Positions 45,641 through 55,960 of a DNA stretch of 64,000 bases are shown piece after piece. Position numbers and translations under genes: made by a program. The DNA is from Achromobacter pestifer (GTDB lineage Bacteria > Pseudomonadota > Gammaproteobacteria > Burkholderiales > Burkholderiaceae_B), in the NCBI RefSeq assembly GCF_013267355.1, contig NZ_CP053985.1:5270001-5334000 (forward strand), written 5' to 3'. Every line of letters starts with the position of its first letter. The first letter of the stretch is position 1. The notes under the pieces are model-generated. The model was not told the origin of the DNA. It saw only the letters and a list, made by a program, of their open reading frames with translations, and searched no databases.

Positions 45641-47953
45641 GTGATTTCTCAAGAGCTTGAAGTCAGCCTGCATATGGCTTTCGTCGAGGCCCGTTCGGCC
45701 CGGCATGAATTTATTACCGTCGAGCATCTGCTGCTGGCGTTGCTCGACAACGCTTCGGCCGTTGAAGTGCTGCGCGCCTGCGCCGCGAACCTGGACGACC
45801 TGCGCCGCAATCTGCGCCAGTTCGTTTCGGAGAACACCCCGGTGATCCCGAGCGGCGCCGAGGTCGACACGCAGCCCACGCTGGGTTTCCAGCGCGTGAT
45901 CCAGCGCGCCATCATGCATGTCTCGGCGGGCGGCACCGGCAAGAAACCGGTCACCGGCGCCAACGTGCTCGTGGCCATTTTCGGCGAAAAGGATTCGCAC
46001 GCTGTGTACTACCTGCAACAGCAGGGCGTGACGCGGCTGGACGTCGTCAATTTTCTGTCGCATGGCATTACCAAACAGCCCCAGGTGGAGTCCGCCGCCG
46101 TGCAGAAAGAGCAGCAGACCAATGGTGAAGAACAGGGCGAATCGCGTCAGTCGCCGCTGGACCAGTACGCCACCGACCTGAACGCCGCCGCGCTGGCGGG
46201 CCGTATCGATCCCCTCATCGGGCGCGAACACGAAGTCGAACGCGTGATCCAGGTGCTGTGCCGCCGCCGCAAGAACAACCCGCTGCTGGTCGGCGAGGCC
46301 GGCGTGGGCAAGACCGCCATCGCCGAAGGCCTGGCCTGGCGCATCACGCGCGGCGAAGTGCCTGAAATCCTGCAGGCCGCCCAGGTCTTTTCGCTGGACA
46401 TGGGCGCCTTGCTGGCGGGCACCAAGTACCGTGGCGATTTTGAACAGCGCCTGAAGGGCGTGCTCAAGCAGATCCGCGGCAACCCCGACGCGATCCTGTT
46501 CATCGACGAAATCCATACCCTGATCGGCGCCGGTTCGGCCTCGGGCGGCACGCTGGACGCGTCCAATCTCTTGAAGCCGGCCTTGTCGTCCGGGCAACTC
46601 AAGTGCATCGGCGCGACCACCTACAACGAATACCGCGGCGTCTTTGAAAAAGACCACGCGCTGTCGCGCCGCTTCCAGAAGATCGACGTGCCCGAACCCA
46701 GCGTCGAACAGACCGTGCAGATCCTGCGCGGCCTGAAGAGCCGCTTCGAAGAGCACCACAGCGTGCGCTACTCGGCCGCCGCCTTGTCGGCCGCGGCCGA
46801 GCTGTCGGCGCGCTTCATCAATGACCGCCATCTGCCGGACAAGGCCATCGACGTGATCGACGAGGCTGGCGCCGCGCAGCGCCTGTTGCCGCGTTCGCGC
46901 CAGAAGAAGGTAATCGGCAAGGTGGACATCGAAAACATCGTGTCCAAGATCGCGCGCATCCCGCCGCAGTCCGTCTCCAACGACGACCGCAGCAAGCTCG
47001 CGACGCTGGACCGCGACCTGAAGACCGTGGTCTTCGGTCAGGACAACGCCATCGAAGCGCTGTCCGCCGCCATCAAGATGGCGCGCTCGGGCCTGGGCAA
47101 GCCGGAAAAGCCGATAGGCGCCTTCCTGTTCTCCGGACCCACCGGCGTGGGCAAGACCGAGGTCGCCCGCCAGCTGGCTTTCACGCTGGGCGTGGAGCTG
47201 CTGCGCTTTGACATGTCGGAATACATGGAGCGGCACGCGGTGTCGCGCCTGATCGGCGCGCCTCCGGGCTACGTCGGTTTCGACCAGGGCGGCCTGCTGA
47301 CCGAGGCCATCACCAAGCAGCCGCACTGCGTGCTGCTGCTCGATGAAATCGAAAAGGCGCACCCGGATGTGTTCAACATCCTGCTGCAGGTCATGGACCA
47401 CGGCACGCTGACCGACAACAACGGCCGCAAGGCGGACTTCCGCAATGTCATCGTCATCATGACGACCAACGCGGGCGCCGAAACCTTGAACCGTCCGTCC
47501 ATCGGCTTTGCGAATTCGCGCGTGGTGGGCGACGAAATGGCGGAAATCCGCCGCATGTTCACGCCCGAGTTCCGCAACCGCCTGGACGCGATCATCCCGT
47601 TCGCGCCGCTGGACCGCGAAATCATCCTGCGCGTGGTGGACAAGTTCCTCATGCAACTGGAAGACCAACTGCACGAGCGTCGCGTGGAAGCCATCTTCAC
47701 CACGGGTCTGCGGGAGCATCTCGCCAAGGAAGGGTTCGATCCGCTCATGGGCGCGCGCCCCATGCAGCGCCTCATCCAGGACACCATCCGCCGCGCGCTG
47801 GCTGACGAGCTGCTGTTCGGCAAGCTGGTCGACGGCGGCACGGTGACCGTGGATCTGGACGAGGAGGGCAAGGTCAAACTGGACTTCGACGAGAACGGCA
47901 AGCCGCCCTCGTCGGATGCGCCTGACAAACAGGAAGTCGAACTGGTCGATTAA
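45641..47953 (+). CDS. clpA: ATP-dependent Clp protease ATP-binding subunit ClpA
   Basis: ClpA unfolds proteins for ClpP. GTG at 45641, preceded by GGAGGA, gives a 770-residue protein whose start ([18 protein letters not shown]) lines up with ClpA of enterobacteria. The N-domain binds ClpS. Walker A loops are GEAGVGKTA near residue 220 and GPTGVGKTE near residue 499, with Walker B LFIDEIH and [12 protein letters not shown]. An IGF-like ClpP-docking loop (PSIGFANS) is present. pqiA starts eight bases after the stop. Confidence 0.97.
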   Translation: MISQELEVSLHMAFVEARSARHEFITVEHLLLALLDNASAVEVLRACAANLDDLRRNLRQFVSENTPVIPSGAEVDTQPTLGFQRVIQRAIMHVSAGGTGKKPVTGANVLVAIFGEKDSHAVYYLQQQGVTRLDVVNFLSHGITKQPQVESAAVQKEQQTNGEEQGESRQSPLDQYATDLNAAALAGRIDPLIGREHEVERVIQVLCRRRKNNPLLVGEAGVGKTAIAEGLAWRITRGEVPEILQAAQVFSLDMGALLAGTKYRGDFEQRLKGVLKQIRGNPDAILFIDEIHTLIGAGSASGGTLDASNLLKPALSSGQLKCIGATTYNEYRGVFEKDHALSRRFQKIDVPEPSVEQTVQILRGLKSRFEEHHSVRYSAAALSAAAELSARFINDRHLPDKAIDVIDEAGAAQRLLPRSRQKKVIGKVDIENIVSKIARIPPQSVSNDDRSKLATLDRDLKTVVFGQDNAIEALSAAIKMARSGLGKPEKPIGAFLFSGPTGVGKTEVARQLAFTLGVELLRFDMSEYMERHAVSRLIGAPPGYVGFDQGGLLTEAITKQPHCVLLLDEIEKAHPDVFNILLQVMDHGTLTDNNGRKADFRNVIVIMTTNAGAETLNRPSIGFANSRVVGDEMAEIRRMFTPEFRNRLDAIIPFAPLDREIILRVVDKFLMQLEDQLHERRVEAIFTTGLREHLAKEGFDPLMGARPMQRLIQDTIRRALADELLFGKLVDGGTVTVDLDEEGKVKLDFDENGKPPSSDAPDKQEVELVD

Positions 47954-47961
47954 GGCTCTCA

Positions 47962-49278
47962 ATGACTGCGGACCGCCAGCCGCTGATCGAGTGCGAACAC
48001 TGCGCGAGCATCTATCGCCGGCATCAGCTTGAACCTGGAGAGACCGCCAATTGCGCCCGCTGCGGTGCCACCTTGTGGCGCTACAGCGGGCTTACTTTGT
48101 CCAATTGGCTGGCGCTCGCCATTTCCGCCCTCATCGTGTTCGGGGTGGCCAACGCCTATCCCGTGGCCTCCATGGCCGTGCAGGGCATGACGCAGCAGGC
48201 ATCCCTGCTGGACGCCATTGCCATCACCTGGCGCCAGGACCACTGGGTCGTCGCCATCATGACGGGCATGGCCGGTTTCGCGCTGCCGATGCTGCAGCTC
48301 ACCGTGCTGCTGTGGGTGCTGGGACCGCTGTCGCGCGGCCGCGAGCCCGTGGGCTTTCGTACCGCGATGCGCCTGTTGGGCGTGTTGCGGCCCTGGTGCA
48401 TGATTCCGGTGTTCCTCTTGGGCGTGCTGGTGGCGGTGGTGAAGCTGGCCGGCATGGCGGCGGTGGCGCCCGGCATCGGGCTGGGCGCGTTCGGCCTGCT
48501 CACCATACTGCTGACCATGCTGGGGCGCCTGTCGCCCCACGTGCTGTGGCGTTATGCCGAGACGGTGGGCGTGGTGCCGGTGCATGTGCCGCAAGCCGGG
48601 CCGGACAGCGTCCTGACCGGATGCCATGTTTGCGGCCAGGTGCAGGCCGTGCCGCACGCCGCCGACCCGGAAGAAGAGCACCACTGTGTGCGTTGCGAGG
48701 CCGTGGTGCACCACCGCAAGCCCGACCATCTGGCGCGCACCTGGGCGCTGCTGCTGGCGGCCGTGGTGTTCTACATACCCGCCAACGTGCTGCCGGTGAT
48801 GCAGGTCCGTTCCGTGTTGGGCGACAGCGCCCATACCATTCTGGGCGGCGTGGTCGAGCTTTGGGAAATGGGCTCCTGGGATATCGCCCTGATCGTCTTC
48901 ATCGCCAGCGTGGCGGTGCCGCTGACCAAGCTGTTGGCGCTCATCCTGCTGCTCTTGACGGAGCAATGGCGCAGCACCACCAACCTGCGCCCGCGCACGC
49001 GCTTGTATCAAATGGTTGAGTTCATCGGCCAATGGTCGATGCTGGACGTTTTTGTCGTTATATTGCTGGCGGCGCTGGCGGACTTCCAGGGCTTGATGGA
49101 GATCAGCGCCGGCGCGGGCGCGGCGGCCTTCGGGGTGACCGTGATCCTGACCATGCTGTCCGCCATGAGTTTCGACCTGCGCCGCAGTTGGGACCTTGAA
49201 GGCCAAAGTGAAATAGAATCGCCACCGGTGGCGGGCGGGCGCCAGCCGGCGCCTGTTGCCGGCAAGGAAATGGGCTAG
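47962..49278 (+). CDS. pqiA: Paraquat-inducible protein A (PqiA-like membrane protein)
   Basis: The 438-residue inner-membrane protein has two copies of a zinc-ribbon-plus-four-helix unit. Cys pairs are visible in CEHC...CARC (about residues 11-35) and CHVC...CVRC (about 220-245), each followed by hydrophobic helices such as LTLSNWLALAISALIVFGVA and WALLLAAVVFYIPANVLPVM. PqiA partners PqiB and PqiC in a lipid-transport bridge between membranes. It starts eight bases after clpA, suggesting read-through from that gene. Confidence 0.93.
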   Translation: MTADRQPLIECEHCASIYRRHQLEPGETANCARCGATLWRYSGLTLSNWLALAISALIVFGVANAYPVASMAVQGMTQQASLLDAIAITWRQDHWVVAIMTGMAGFALPMLQLTVLLWVLGPLSRGREPVGFRTAMRLLGVLRPWCMIPVFLLGVLVAVVKLAGMAAVAPGIGLGAFGLLTILLTMLGRLSPHVLWRYAETVGVVPVHVPQAGPDSVLTGCHVCGQVQAVPHAADPEEEHHCVRCEAVVHHRKPDHLARTWALLLAAVVFYIPANVLPVMQVRSVLGDSAHTILGGVVELWEMGSWDIALIVFIASVAVPLTKLLALILLLLTEQWRSTTNLRPRTRLYQMVEFIGQWSMLDVFVVILLAALADFQGLMEISAGAGAAAFGVTVILTMLSAMSFDLRRSWDLEGQSEIESPPVAGGRQPAPVAGKEMG

Positions 49279-49317
49279 GAAGCGTCGCGGTTTCCGTCCA
49301 CGAACAAGGAAGAGTAG

Positions 49318-50982
49318 ATGTCCGAGCAAGCACCCGGATCCGGTGAAGAGAAGTTCGCCTCACCCGCGATCTCGCGCAAGAAGAAGAGCCGGATTTCATG
49401 GATCTGGCTGGTGCCCATCGTGGCGGCCCTGATGGGCCTGTCGCTGGTCGTGCGGACCTGGATGCAGGCCGGTCCCGACATCTCCATTTCATTCAACACC
49501 GCCGAAGGCCTGGAAGTCGGCAAGACCCAGCTGCGCTACAAGGACGTCAATATCGGCACCGTGAGGTCCATCGGCTTCAACGAAGACCGTACCAAGGTGG
49601 TGGTGCAGGCGGAGCTGTCCAAGGACGTTTCCGACCTGGCGCGCGAAGGCACCAACTTCTGGGTGGTGCGCCCGCGTTTGGACGTGAGCGGCGTATCCGG
49701 CCTGGGCACGCTATTGTCCGGCGCCTATATCGGCGTGGACGCGGCCGAAGGCAAGGACAATTCCAAGAAAGCCACCAAACTGCATTTCGAAGGGATGGAA
49801 GTGCCGCCCGCGGTCACGCATGACCGCGCCGGCAAGCGCTTCAAGCTTAAGGCGTCCGACCTGGGTTCCCTGGATATCGGTTCGCCCGTGTATTTCCGGC
49901 GCATCAACGTGGGCCGCGTGATTGGCTACGCGCTCGACGAAACCGGCAAGGCCGTCAATGTCGAGGTGTTTGTGGATGCGCCCAACGACAAGTTCGTGAC
50001 TCAGGGCACGCGCTTCTGGAACGCCAGCGGGGTCGACTTCAGCGTCAATGCGGACGGCCTCAAGGTGCGCACGCAGTCGCTGGTGTCGATGGCGGTGGGC
50101 GGAGTCGCCTTCGAACCGGTCATCAGCGCGCGCGACGCCGGCAAGCCGGCGCAAGCCGACGCCCAGTTCGACCTGTACGCGACCGAGTCGGCCGCCAAGG
50201 CCAATCCGGACGGCGAGGCCTTCCCGATCCGCATGCGCTTTGACCAGTCCATCCGCGGCCTGACGGTGGGCGCGCCGATCGACTTCAGCGGCATCACGCT
50301 GGGCAACGTCACGCAGATCAACATGGACTTCGATCCGGTCGCCAAGCGCTTCTACTCGCTGGTGGATGCCACCCTGTATCCGGAGCGCCTGGGCCGCGTG
50401 TTCGACGAAGTGCGCGATCGCGCCGCCAAGGACGGCGATGTTGCGGGCAACCGCTTGCTGGGCGGGATGATCAAGCACGGCCTGCGCGCGCAGTTGCGCA
50501 CCGCCAACCTGCTGACCGGCCAGCTGTACGTGGCGTTGGACGACTTCCCCAACGCCAAGCCGGTCGACTTCAAGATGTCGGATCCCGCCATGATCCCGAC
50601 GGTGCCGGGCAACCTGGATCAGCTGCAGCAGCAGATCAGCAACATCGTCGCCAAGATCGAAAAGATTCCGTTCGACAAGATCGGCGAGGACCTGCGCACC
50701 ACGCTGGCCAGCACCTCCAAGCTGATGAACCGGCTGGACAAGCAGGTCGCGCCTGAAGCGCAGAACATGCTCAAGCAGGCCAAGGAATCCATGGCGCAGG
50801 TCAACGCGCTGCTGGCATCCGATGCTTCCTTGCCGGTGAATACGGAGAAGGCGATGCAGGAACTGGGCCGCGCGGCTCGGTCGCTGCGCGCCCTGGCCGA
50901 CTTCCTGCAAGCCAATCCCGAGGCCTTGCTGCGCGGCCGCGGCCCAGACCCGATCCCCGGCGCCGGTCCTGTCAGGAACTGA
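49318..50982 (+). CDS. pqiB: PqiB-like MCE-domain protein
   Basis: The 554-residue protein has one N-terminal membrane helix (SWIWLVPIVAALMGLSLVVR, about residues 24-43) and three consecutive MCE domains, beginning near GPDISISFNTAEGLEVGKT, FKLKASDLGSLDIGSPVYFR and FPIRMRFDQSIRGLTVGAPI. A C-terminal helix follows (LDQLQQQISNIVAKIEK). MCE rings of this kind form a tunnel across the periplasm for lipids. It lies 39 bases after pqiA and 5 before pqiC. Confidence 0.94.
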   Translation: MSEQAPGSGEEKFASPAISRKKKSRISWIWLVPIVAALMGLSLVVRTWMQAGPDISISFNTAEGLEVGKTQLRYKDVNIGTVRSIGFNEDRTKVVVQAELSKDVSDLAREGTNFWVVRPRLDVSGVSGLGTLLSGAYIGVDAAEGKDNSKKATKLHFEGMEVPPAVTHDRAGKRFKLKASDLGSLDIGSPVYFRRINVGRVIGYALDETGKAVNVEVFVDAPNDKFVTQGTRFWNASGVDFSVNADGLKVRTQSLVSMAVGGVAFEPVISARDAGKPAQADAQFDLYATESAAKANPDGEAFPIRMRFDQSIRGLTVGAPIDFSGITLGNVTQINMDFDPVAKRFYSLVDATLYPERLGRVFDEVRDRAAKDGDVAGNRLLGGMIKHGLRAQLRTANLLTGQLYVALDDFPNAKPVDFKMSDPAMIPTVPGNLDQLQQQISNIVAKIEKIPFDKIGEDLRTTLASTSKLMNRLDKQVAPEAQNMLKQAKESMAQVNALLASDASLPVNTEKAMQELGRAARSLRALADFLQANPEALLRGRGPDPIPGAGPVRN

Positions 50983-50987
50983 ACCCC

Positions 50988-51704
50988 ATGAATAGACGCC
51001 CATCCCCCCGCGCCCGCCTGGCGAACCCGAGTTCCGAGCAGTCGCGATCCACGGGCCGGCTGACGCCGCGCTTGCGCCCGGTCCTGTCCTTGCTGGCATT
51101 GTCGGCCGCGCTGGCCGGCTGCGGAGCGTCCTCGCCGGTGCACTATCACACCTTGCAGGCGCCGGCGGTCCAGGCTCCGGGCGGCGCCGTGGCGCCGGCC
51201 AGCTTCCTGATCGAGGTGCAGCCGGTCAATATTTCGACGCAGGCGGATCAGCCCCAGCTGATGGTGCGCACCGGCGAGGGCAGCTTGTCCGCGCTGTATT
51301 CCGAGCGCTGGAGCTCGCCGCTAGGCGACGAACTGCGCGGCGCGCTGTCGGATGCGCTGAAGCGCGAACTGGGCGCGCTGGACGTGCAACTGGTCAAGCC
51401 GGGTCCCGGCGCCGCGGTCTGGCGCGTGCAGACCGATGTGCAGCGGTTTGAGCTGGAGCCGGGCCGCATGGCCCAACTGGATGCGACCTGGCGCGTGCGG
51501 CCGGTCAACATGAAGGGTTCCGGCCTGCTGTGCCGCAGCGTGGTGACGGAATCGGTGACGGAAGAGGGCGTGCCTGCCATGATCGCCGCGCAGCAGCGCG
51601 CCGTGGTCAGCCTGGCCGGCGCCATGGCCTCGGCCATCCGTGGGCAATCCCCGGCCGGATCGGCCTCGGTCCAGATGCTGGGCTGCGCGGCGCTCAAGGA
51701 CTAA
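50988..51704 (+). CDS. pqiC: PqiC-like outer-membrane lipoprotein
   Basis: The 238-residue product carries a lipobox LAGC with a probable lipidated Cys at about residue 45, after an unusually long basic N-terminus. The mature part matches the PqiC/ABC-type transport auxiliary fold (VHYHTLQAP, then SALYSERWSSPLGDELRGAL). PqiC anchors the PqiB needle at the outer membrane. A shorter start inside the N-terminus is possible. It ends the clpA-pqiABC run. Confidence 0.88.
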   Translation: MNRRPSPRARLANPSSEQSRSTGRLTPRLRPVLSLLALSAALAGCGASSPVHYHTLQAPAVQAPGGAVAPASFLIEVQPVNISTQADQPQLMVRTGEGSLSALYSERWSSPLGDELRGALSDALKRELGALDVQLVKPGPGAAVWRVQTDVQRFELEPGRMAQLDATWRVRPVNMKGSGLLCRSVVTESVTEEGVPAMIAAQQRAVVSLAGAMASAIRGQSPAGSASVQMLGCAALKD

Positions 51705-51720
51705 GGGCTGTCCATGCGAA

Positions 51721-51729
51721 GGGGGGGGG
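51721..51729. repeat. Nine-base G homopolymer upstream of putA
   Basis: A run of nine G's lies in the pqiC-putA gap, about 170 bases before putA. Such tracts can slip during replication and change promoter spacing. Confidence 0.6.
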
Positions 51730-51775
51730 CTGGCACTGGCCCTGGATGCGCGGTGGAAAATCCGCTTGATCTCAA

Positions 51776-51799
51776 ATGGTTAACCTAGGGTTAACCATA
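51776..51799. promoter_or_regulatory. Inverted repeat upstream of putA
   Basis: ATGGTTTAACC and GGTTAACCAT form an imperfect dyad around TAG, with one unpaired base in the left arm. It may be a regulator site or part of the putA control region. Confidence 0.5.
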
Positions 51800-51811
51800 G
51801 TGCAAACAAAG

Positions 51812-51819
51812 TTGCAACC
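51812..51819. promoter_or_regulatory. Candidate PutA operator
   Basis: GTTGCAAC is an eight-base perfect palindrome that contains, on both strands, GTTGCA, the core recognised by the ribbon-helix-helix domain of enterobacterial PutA. The PutA encoded here has that DNA-binding domain, so autoregulation is likely. Confidence 0.6.
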
Positions 51820-51900
51820 TGTCTAGCATACGGTCCTACCGATGCTGGGTCCCGTCCGGACCCGGTACTACCTTTGCCATGCGACAGGAAGCAATCTCTT

Positions 51901-54900
51901 ATGGCCAGCACGACCCTAGGCGTTAAAGTCGACGACGCGCTCCGCGACCGGCTGAAGGCCGCCGCGCAAAAGCTCAACTGCACGCCGCACTGGCTGCACA
52001 AGCAGGCGATCCTTTCCTACCTGGACAAGATCGAGCGCGGCCACCTGCCCGCCGAGATGTCCCACCTGGGCATGGATGCGAGCGGCGAGGACGAGGCGGG
52101 CGAGGGCCATTCGGCGCCCACGCCGCCGTTCTACGAGTTCGGCCAGGACGTGCAGCCGCAGTCGGTGCTGCGCGCGGCCATCACCGCCGCCTACCGCCGT
52201 CCCGAGCCCGAGTGCGTGCCGCTGCTGCTGGGCCAGGCCCGCATGCCCAATCTGGAAAAGATCCACGCCATGGCCGCCGACCTGGTCAGGAAGCTGCGCG
52301 GCAAGCGCAGCGGCGGCGGGGTCGAAGGGCTGATCCAGGAGTTTTCGCTGTCCAGCCAGGAAGGCGTGGCGCTGATGTGCCTGGCCGAAGCGCTGCTGCG
52401 TATCCCCGACCGCGCCACGCGCGACGCGCTGATCCGCGACAAGGTCGCCCGCGGCGACTGGAAGTCGCACATGGGCGGCTCGCAGTCCCTGTTCGTCAAC
52501 GCCGCCACCTGGGGGCTGATGATCACGGGCAAGCTGGTGGCCGTGAGCAGCGAGCAGTCGCTGTCCAAGGCGCTGACCCGCCTGATCGGCAAGGGTGGCG
52601 AACCGCTGGTGCGCAAGGGCGTGAACATGGCCATGCGCATGATGGGCGAACAGTTCGTGTCGGGCCAGACCATTTCCGAAGCCCTGGCCAACAACCGCAA
52701 GATGGAAGCCCGGGGCTTTCGCTACTCGTACGACATGTTGGGCGAGGCCGCGACCACGGCCGAGGACGCCGACCGTTATTACGCCTCGTACGAGCAGGCC
52801 ATCCACGCCATCGGCAAGGCCGCGGCCGGCCGCGGCATCTACGAAGGTCCGGGCATCTCGATCAAGCTGTCGGCGTTGCATCCGCGTTATTCGCGCGGCC
52901 AGCGCGAACGCGTCATGGCCGAACTGCTGCCGCGCGTGAAGGCACTGACGGTGCTGGCGCGCAGCTACGACATTGGCCTGAACATCGACGCCGAGGAAGC
53001 CGACCGCCTGGAAATCTCGCTGGACCTGCTGGAGGCGCTCTGTTTCGAGCCCGAGCTGGACGGCTGGAACGGCATCGGTTTCGTCATCCAGGCCTACCAG
53101 AAGCGGGCTCCCTTCGTGATCGATTACGTGATCGACCTGGCCCGCCGCAGCCGGCATCGCGTGATGGTGCGCCTGGTCAAGGGCGCGTACTGGGACAGTG
53201 AGATCAAGCGCGCCCAGGTCGACGGCCTGGAAGGCTATCCAGTCTATACCCGCAAGGTCTACACGGACGTGGCCTACCTGGCCTGCGCCCGCAAGCTGCT
53301 GGGCGCGCCGGAAGCGGTGTTCCCGCAGTTCGCCACGCACAATGCCTACACCGTGTCCGCGATCTACCAGTTGGCGGGCCAGAACTATTACCCGGGCCAG
53401 TACGAATTCCAGTGCCTGCACGGCATGGGCGAACCGTTGTACGACGAGGTCGTGGGCGCGTTGTCCCAGGGCAAGCTCAACCGTCCGTGCCGCATCTACG
53501 CGCCGGTCGGCACGCATGAAACGCTGCTGGCCTACCTGGTGCGCCGCTTGTTGGAAAACGGCGCCAATACCTCGTTCGTGAACCTGATCGGCGATGAGAC
53601 CATTCCCGTCGAACAGCTGGTGGCTGACCCTGTCGAAGCCGCCGCTCGCATCGTCCCGCTGGGCGCGCCGCACGAGAAGATCCCGCTGCCGCGCGAACTC
53701 TATGGCGATCCGCAGGAGGGCGCCCGCGCCAACTCGGCCGGCCTGGACCTGAGCAACGAGCATCGCCTGGGTTCGCTGTCCGCGGCCCTGCTGGCCAGCG
53801 CCGGCATGCCGTGGCGCGCCGGGCCCATGTTGGGCGAAGGCATCGAAGGCTGGGATGCCGCCCGGGCCATGGAAGTCCGTAATCCGGCCAACCTGCGCGA
53901 TGTGGTGGGTCACGTCGTCGAGGCGCAGACGGACGAGGTCGAGGCCGCGCTGCGCGCCGCCGCCAATGCCGCTCCGATCTGGCAATCCACGCCGGTGGCG
54001 GAGCGCGCCCAGTGCTTGCGCCGCGCCGCGCAGTTGCTGGAAGAGCAGATGCAGACCTTGCTGGGCCTGATCGTGCGCGAAGCCGGCAAATCGCTGCCCA
54101 ACGCCATCGCCGAGGTGCGCGAGGCCGTGGACTTCCTGCGTTACTACGCGGACCAGGCCGAAACCGAATTCAGCAACGACACGCACCGCCCGCTGGGCAC
54201 CGTGCTGTGCATCAGCCCTTGGAACTTTCCGCTGGCCATCTTCACCGGCCAGGTCGCGGCCGCACTGGCCGCCGGCAACACGGTGGTGGCCAAGCCCGCC
54301 GAACAGACCCCGCTGATCGCCGCGCAAGCCGTGGCCATCCTGCGTGCCGCGGGCGTGCCCGCCGGTGCCGTGCAACTGCTGCCGGGCCGCGGTGAAACCG
54401 TGGGCGCGCAGCTGGTCGCAAGCCCCAGCGTGCGCGGCGTGATGTTCACCGGCTCCACCGACGTGGCGCGCATCATCGCGCGCACCCTGGCGGACCGCCT
54501 GGACGACGCCGGCCACACCATTCCGCTGATCGCCGAGACGGGCGGCCAGAACGCCATGGTGGTGGATTCCTCGGCCCTGTCCGAGCAGGTCGTGTTCGAC
54601 GTGCTGACCTCCGCCTTCGACTCGGCGGGCCAGCGTTGTTCGGCGCTGCGCGTGCTGTGCGTGCAGGAAGACAATGCCGACCACGTGCTGACGATGCTGC
54701 GCGGCGCCATGCGCGAACTGAGCGTGGGCAACCCCGACCGCCTGGCGGTGGACGTGGGTCCCGTGATCGACACGGAAGCGCGCAATGGCATCCAGCGGCA
54801 CATTGAAACGATGCGCACCGCGGGCCATCGCGTGGACCAGGTCGAACTCAATGGCGAATGCCGCCATGGCACCTTCGTGCCGCCGACCATCATCGAGATC

Positions 54901-55722
54901 GACAGCGTCAACGAATTGACGCGCGAAGTGTTCGGGCCCGTGCTGCACGTGGTGCGCTACAAGCGCGACGAGCTCGACGCCTTGCTGGACGCCATCAACG
55001 GCACCGGCTACGGCCTGACCTTCGGCGTGCACACCCGCATCGACGAAACCATCGCGCACGTGACCGGCCAGGTCCATGCGGGCAACGTCTACGTCAACCG
55101 CAACATCGTGGGCGCGGTGGTGGGCGTGCAGCCCTTCGGCGGCGAAGGCTTGTCCGGCACCGGTCCCAAGGCCGGCGGTCCGCTCTATATGTACCGCCTG
55201 CTGGGCACGCGTCCGGCGGGCCTGCCGCCGGCGCTGGACGCCGCGGCGGCGCTGCCGCAGCGCATTGCGCTGCCAGGGCCGACCGGCGAGACCAACACCT
55301 ATGTGGTCGAGCCGCGCGGCGCGGTGTATTGCGTGGCCGCCACCGAGGCCGGCGCGCGGGCGCAGTGGTCGGTCGCCAGGCTGACGGGCAACCATGCCTG
55401 GTTCGCGGACACGCCGGCGGCGCAGGCGCTGCTGGCCTCGCTGGACGCCGGCCAGCAGGAGCAGGCGGGCATCCTGGCCGACGACGAGGTCGACCAGGCG
55501 GATTACCAGGCCGTGCTGTTCGAGGGCGATGGCGACGCGCTGCAGGCGCTGAACCAGCGCATCGCGCAGCGTCCGGGCGCCATCCTGTCGGTCCATGGCC
55601 TGACGCCCGACGCGATTGCGGCGGGCGCCGGCTACGTGCCGGAGCGCCTGCTGGCGGAGCGTTCCGTCAGCGTCAATACAGCGGCGGCGGGCGGCAACGC
55701 CAGCCTCATGACCATAGGTTGA
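51901..55722 (+). CDS. putA: Trifunctional proline utilization protein PutA
   Basis: The 1273-residue protein oxidises proline to glutamate in two steps and represses its own gene. Residues 2-48 form a ribbon-helix-helix DNA-binding domain (TTLGVKVDDALRDRLKAAAQ). The proline dehydrogenase barrel follows (GPGISIKLSALHPRYSRGQR, VRLVKGAYWDSEIKRA), then the P5C dehydrogenase domain with ISPWNFPLAIFTGQ, the Glu in AETGGQNA and catalytic Cys913 in GQRCSALR. A C-terminal domain typical of long PutA proteins completes it. The ATG at 51901 follows AGGAAG. Confidence 0.96.
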   Translation: MASTTLGVKVDDALRDRLKAAAQKLNCTPHWLHKQAILSYLDKIERGHLPAEMSHLGMDASGEDEAGEGHSAPTPPFYEFGQDVQPQSVLRAAITAAYRRPEPECVPLLLGQARMPNLEKIHAMAADLVRKLRGKRSGGGVEGLIQEFSLSSQEGVALMCLAEALLRIPDRATRDALIRDKVARGDWKSHMGGSQSLFVNAATWGLMITGKLVAVSSEQSLSKALTRLIGKGGEPLVRKGVNMAMRMMGEQFVSGQTISEALANNRKMEARGFRYSYDMLGEAATTAEDADRYYASYEQAIHAIGKAAAGRGIYEGPGISIKLSALHPRYSRGQRERVMAELLPRVKALTVLARSYDIGLNIDAEEADRLEISLDLLEALCFEPELDGWNGIGFVIQAYQKRAPFVIDYVIDLARRSRHRVMVRLVKGAYWDSEIKRAQVDGLEGYPVYTRKVYTDVAYLACARKLLGAPEAVFPQFATHNAYTVSAIYQLAGQNYYPGQYEFQCLHGMGEPLYDEVVGALSQGKLNRPCRIYAPVGTHETLLAYLVRRLLENGANTSFVNLIGDETIPVEQLVADPVEAAARIVPLGAPHEKIPLPRELYGDPQEGARANSAGLDLSNEHRLGSLSAALLASAGMPWRAGPMLGEGIEGWDAARAMEVRNPANLRDVVGHVVEAQTDEVEAALRAAANAAPIWQSTPVAERAQCLRRAAQLLEEQMQTLLGLIVREAGKSLPNAIAEVREAVDFLRYYADQAETEFSNDTHRPLGTVLCISPWNFPLAIFTGQVAAALAAGNTVVAKPAEQTPLIAAQAVAILRAAGVPAGAVQLLPGRGETVGAQLVASPSVRGVMFTGSTDVARIIARTLADRLDDAGHTIPLIAETGGQNAMVVDSSALSEQVVFDVLTSAFDSAGQRCSALRVLCVQEDNADHVLTMLRGAMRELSVGNPDRLAVDVGPVIDTEARNGIQRHIETMRTAGHRVDQVELNGECRHGTFVPPTIIEIDSVNELTREVFGPVLHVVRYKRDELDALLDAINGTGYGLTFGVHTRIDETIAHVTGQVHAGNVYVNRNIVGAVVGVQPFGGEGLSGTGPKAGGPLYMYRLLGTRPAGLPPALDAAAALPQRIALPGPTGETNTYVVEPRGAVYCVAATEAGARAQWSVARLTGNHAWFADTPAAQALLASLDAGQQEQAGILADDEVDQADYQAVLFEGDGDALQALNQRIAQRPGAILSVHGLTPDAIAAGAGYVPERLLAERSVSVNTAAAGGNASLMTIG

Positions 55723-55736
55723 GCCAGATGTAGGGC

Positions 55737-55758
55737 AACCCTTGGGCATCCAAGGGTT
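55737..55758 (+). terminator. Hairpin downstream of putA
   Basis: AACCCTTGG/CCAAGGGTT forms a nine-base perfect stem with a GCAT loop, 14 bases after the putA stop. There is no T-tract, so termination may need Rho. Confidence 0.5.
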
Positions 55759-55960
55759 ATCTCCAATATCGGCCGAGGTTGCACTGGAAGCAAAATCCGG
55801 TCGCACCTCGAATTCGGAAGTCGCAACCCGGCTTCCGGATTTTGCAGAACATGCATGCGCAAGCTCCCGCTACATCGGACTTGCTAGTAGTGAAAAACCA
55901 AAAACCTGGTTAAAAGCTCAGGTATAACAAGGTCTTAAGTCCGACATTCGGAGGATACCC

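Noticed and set aside
51916..55806. Minus-strand open frame of 1296 codons opposite putA
   Set aside because: Same reasoning: it mirrors putA codon structure and shows no domain, whereas putA has all three functional domains.
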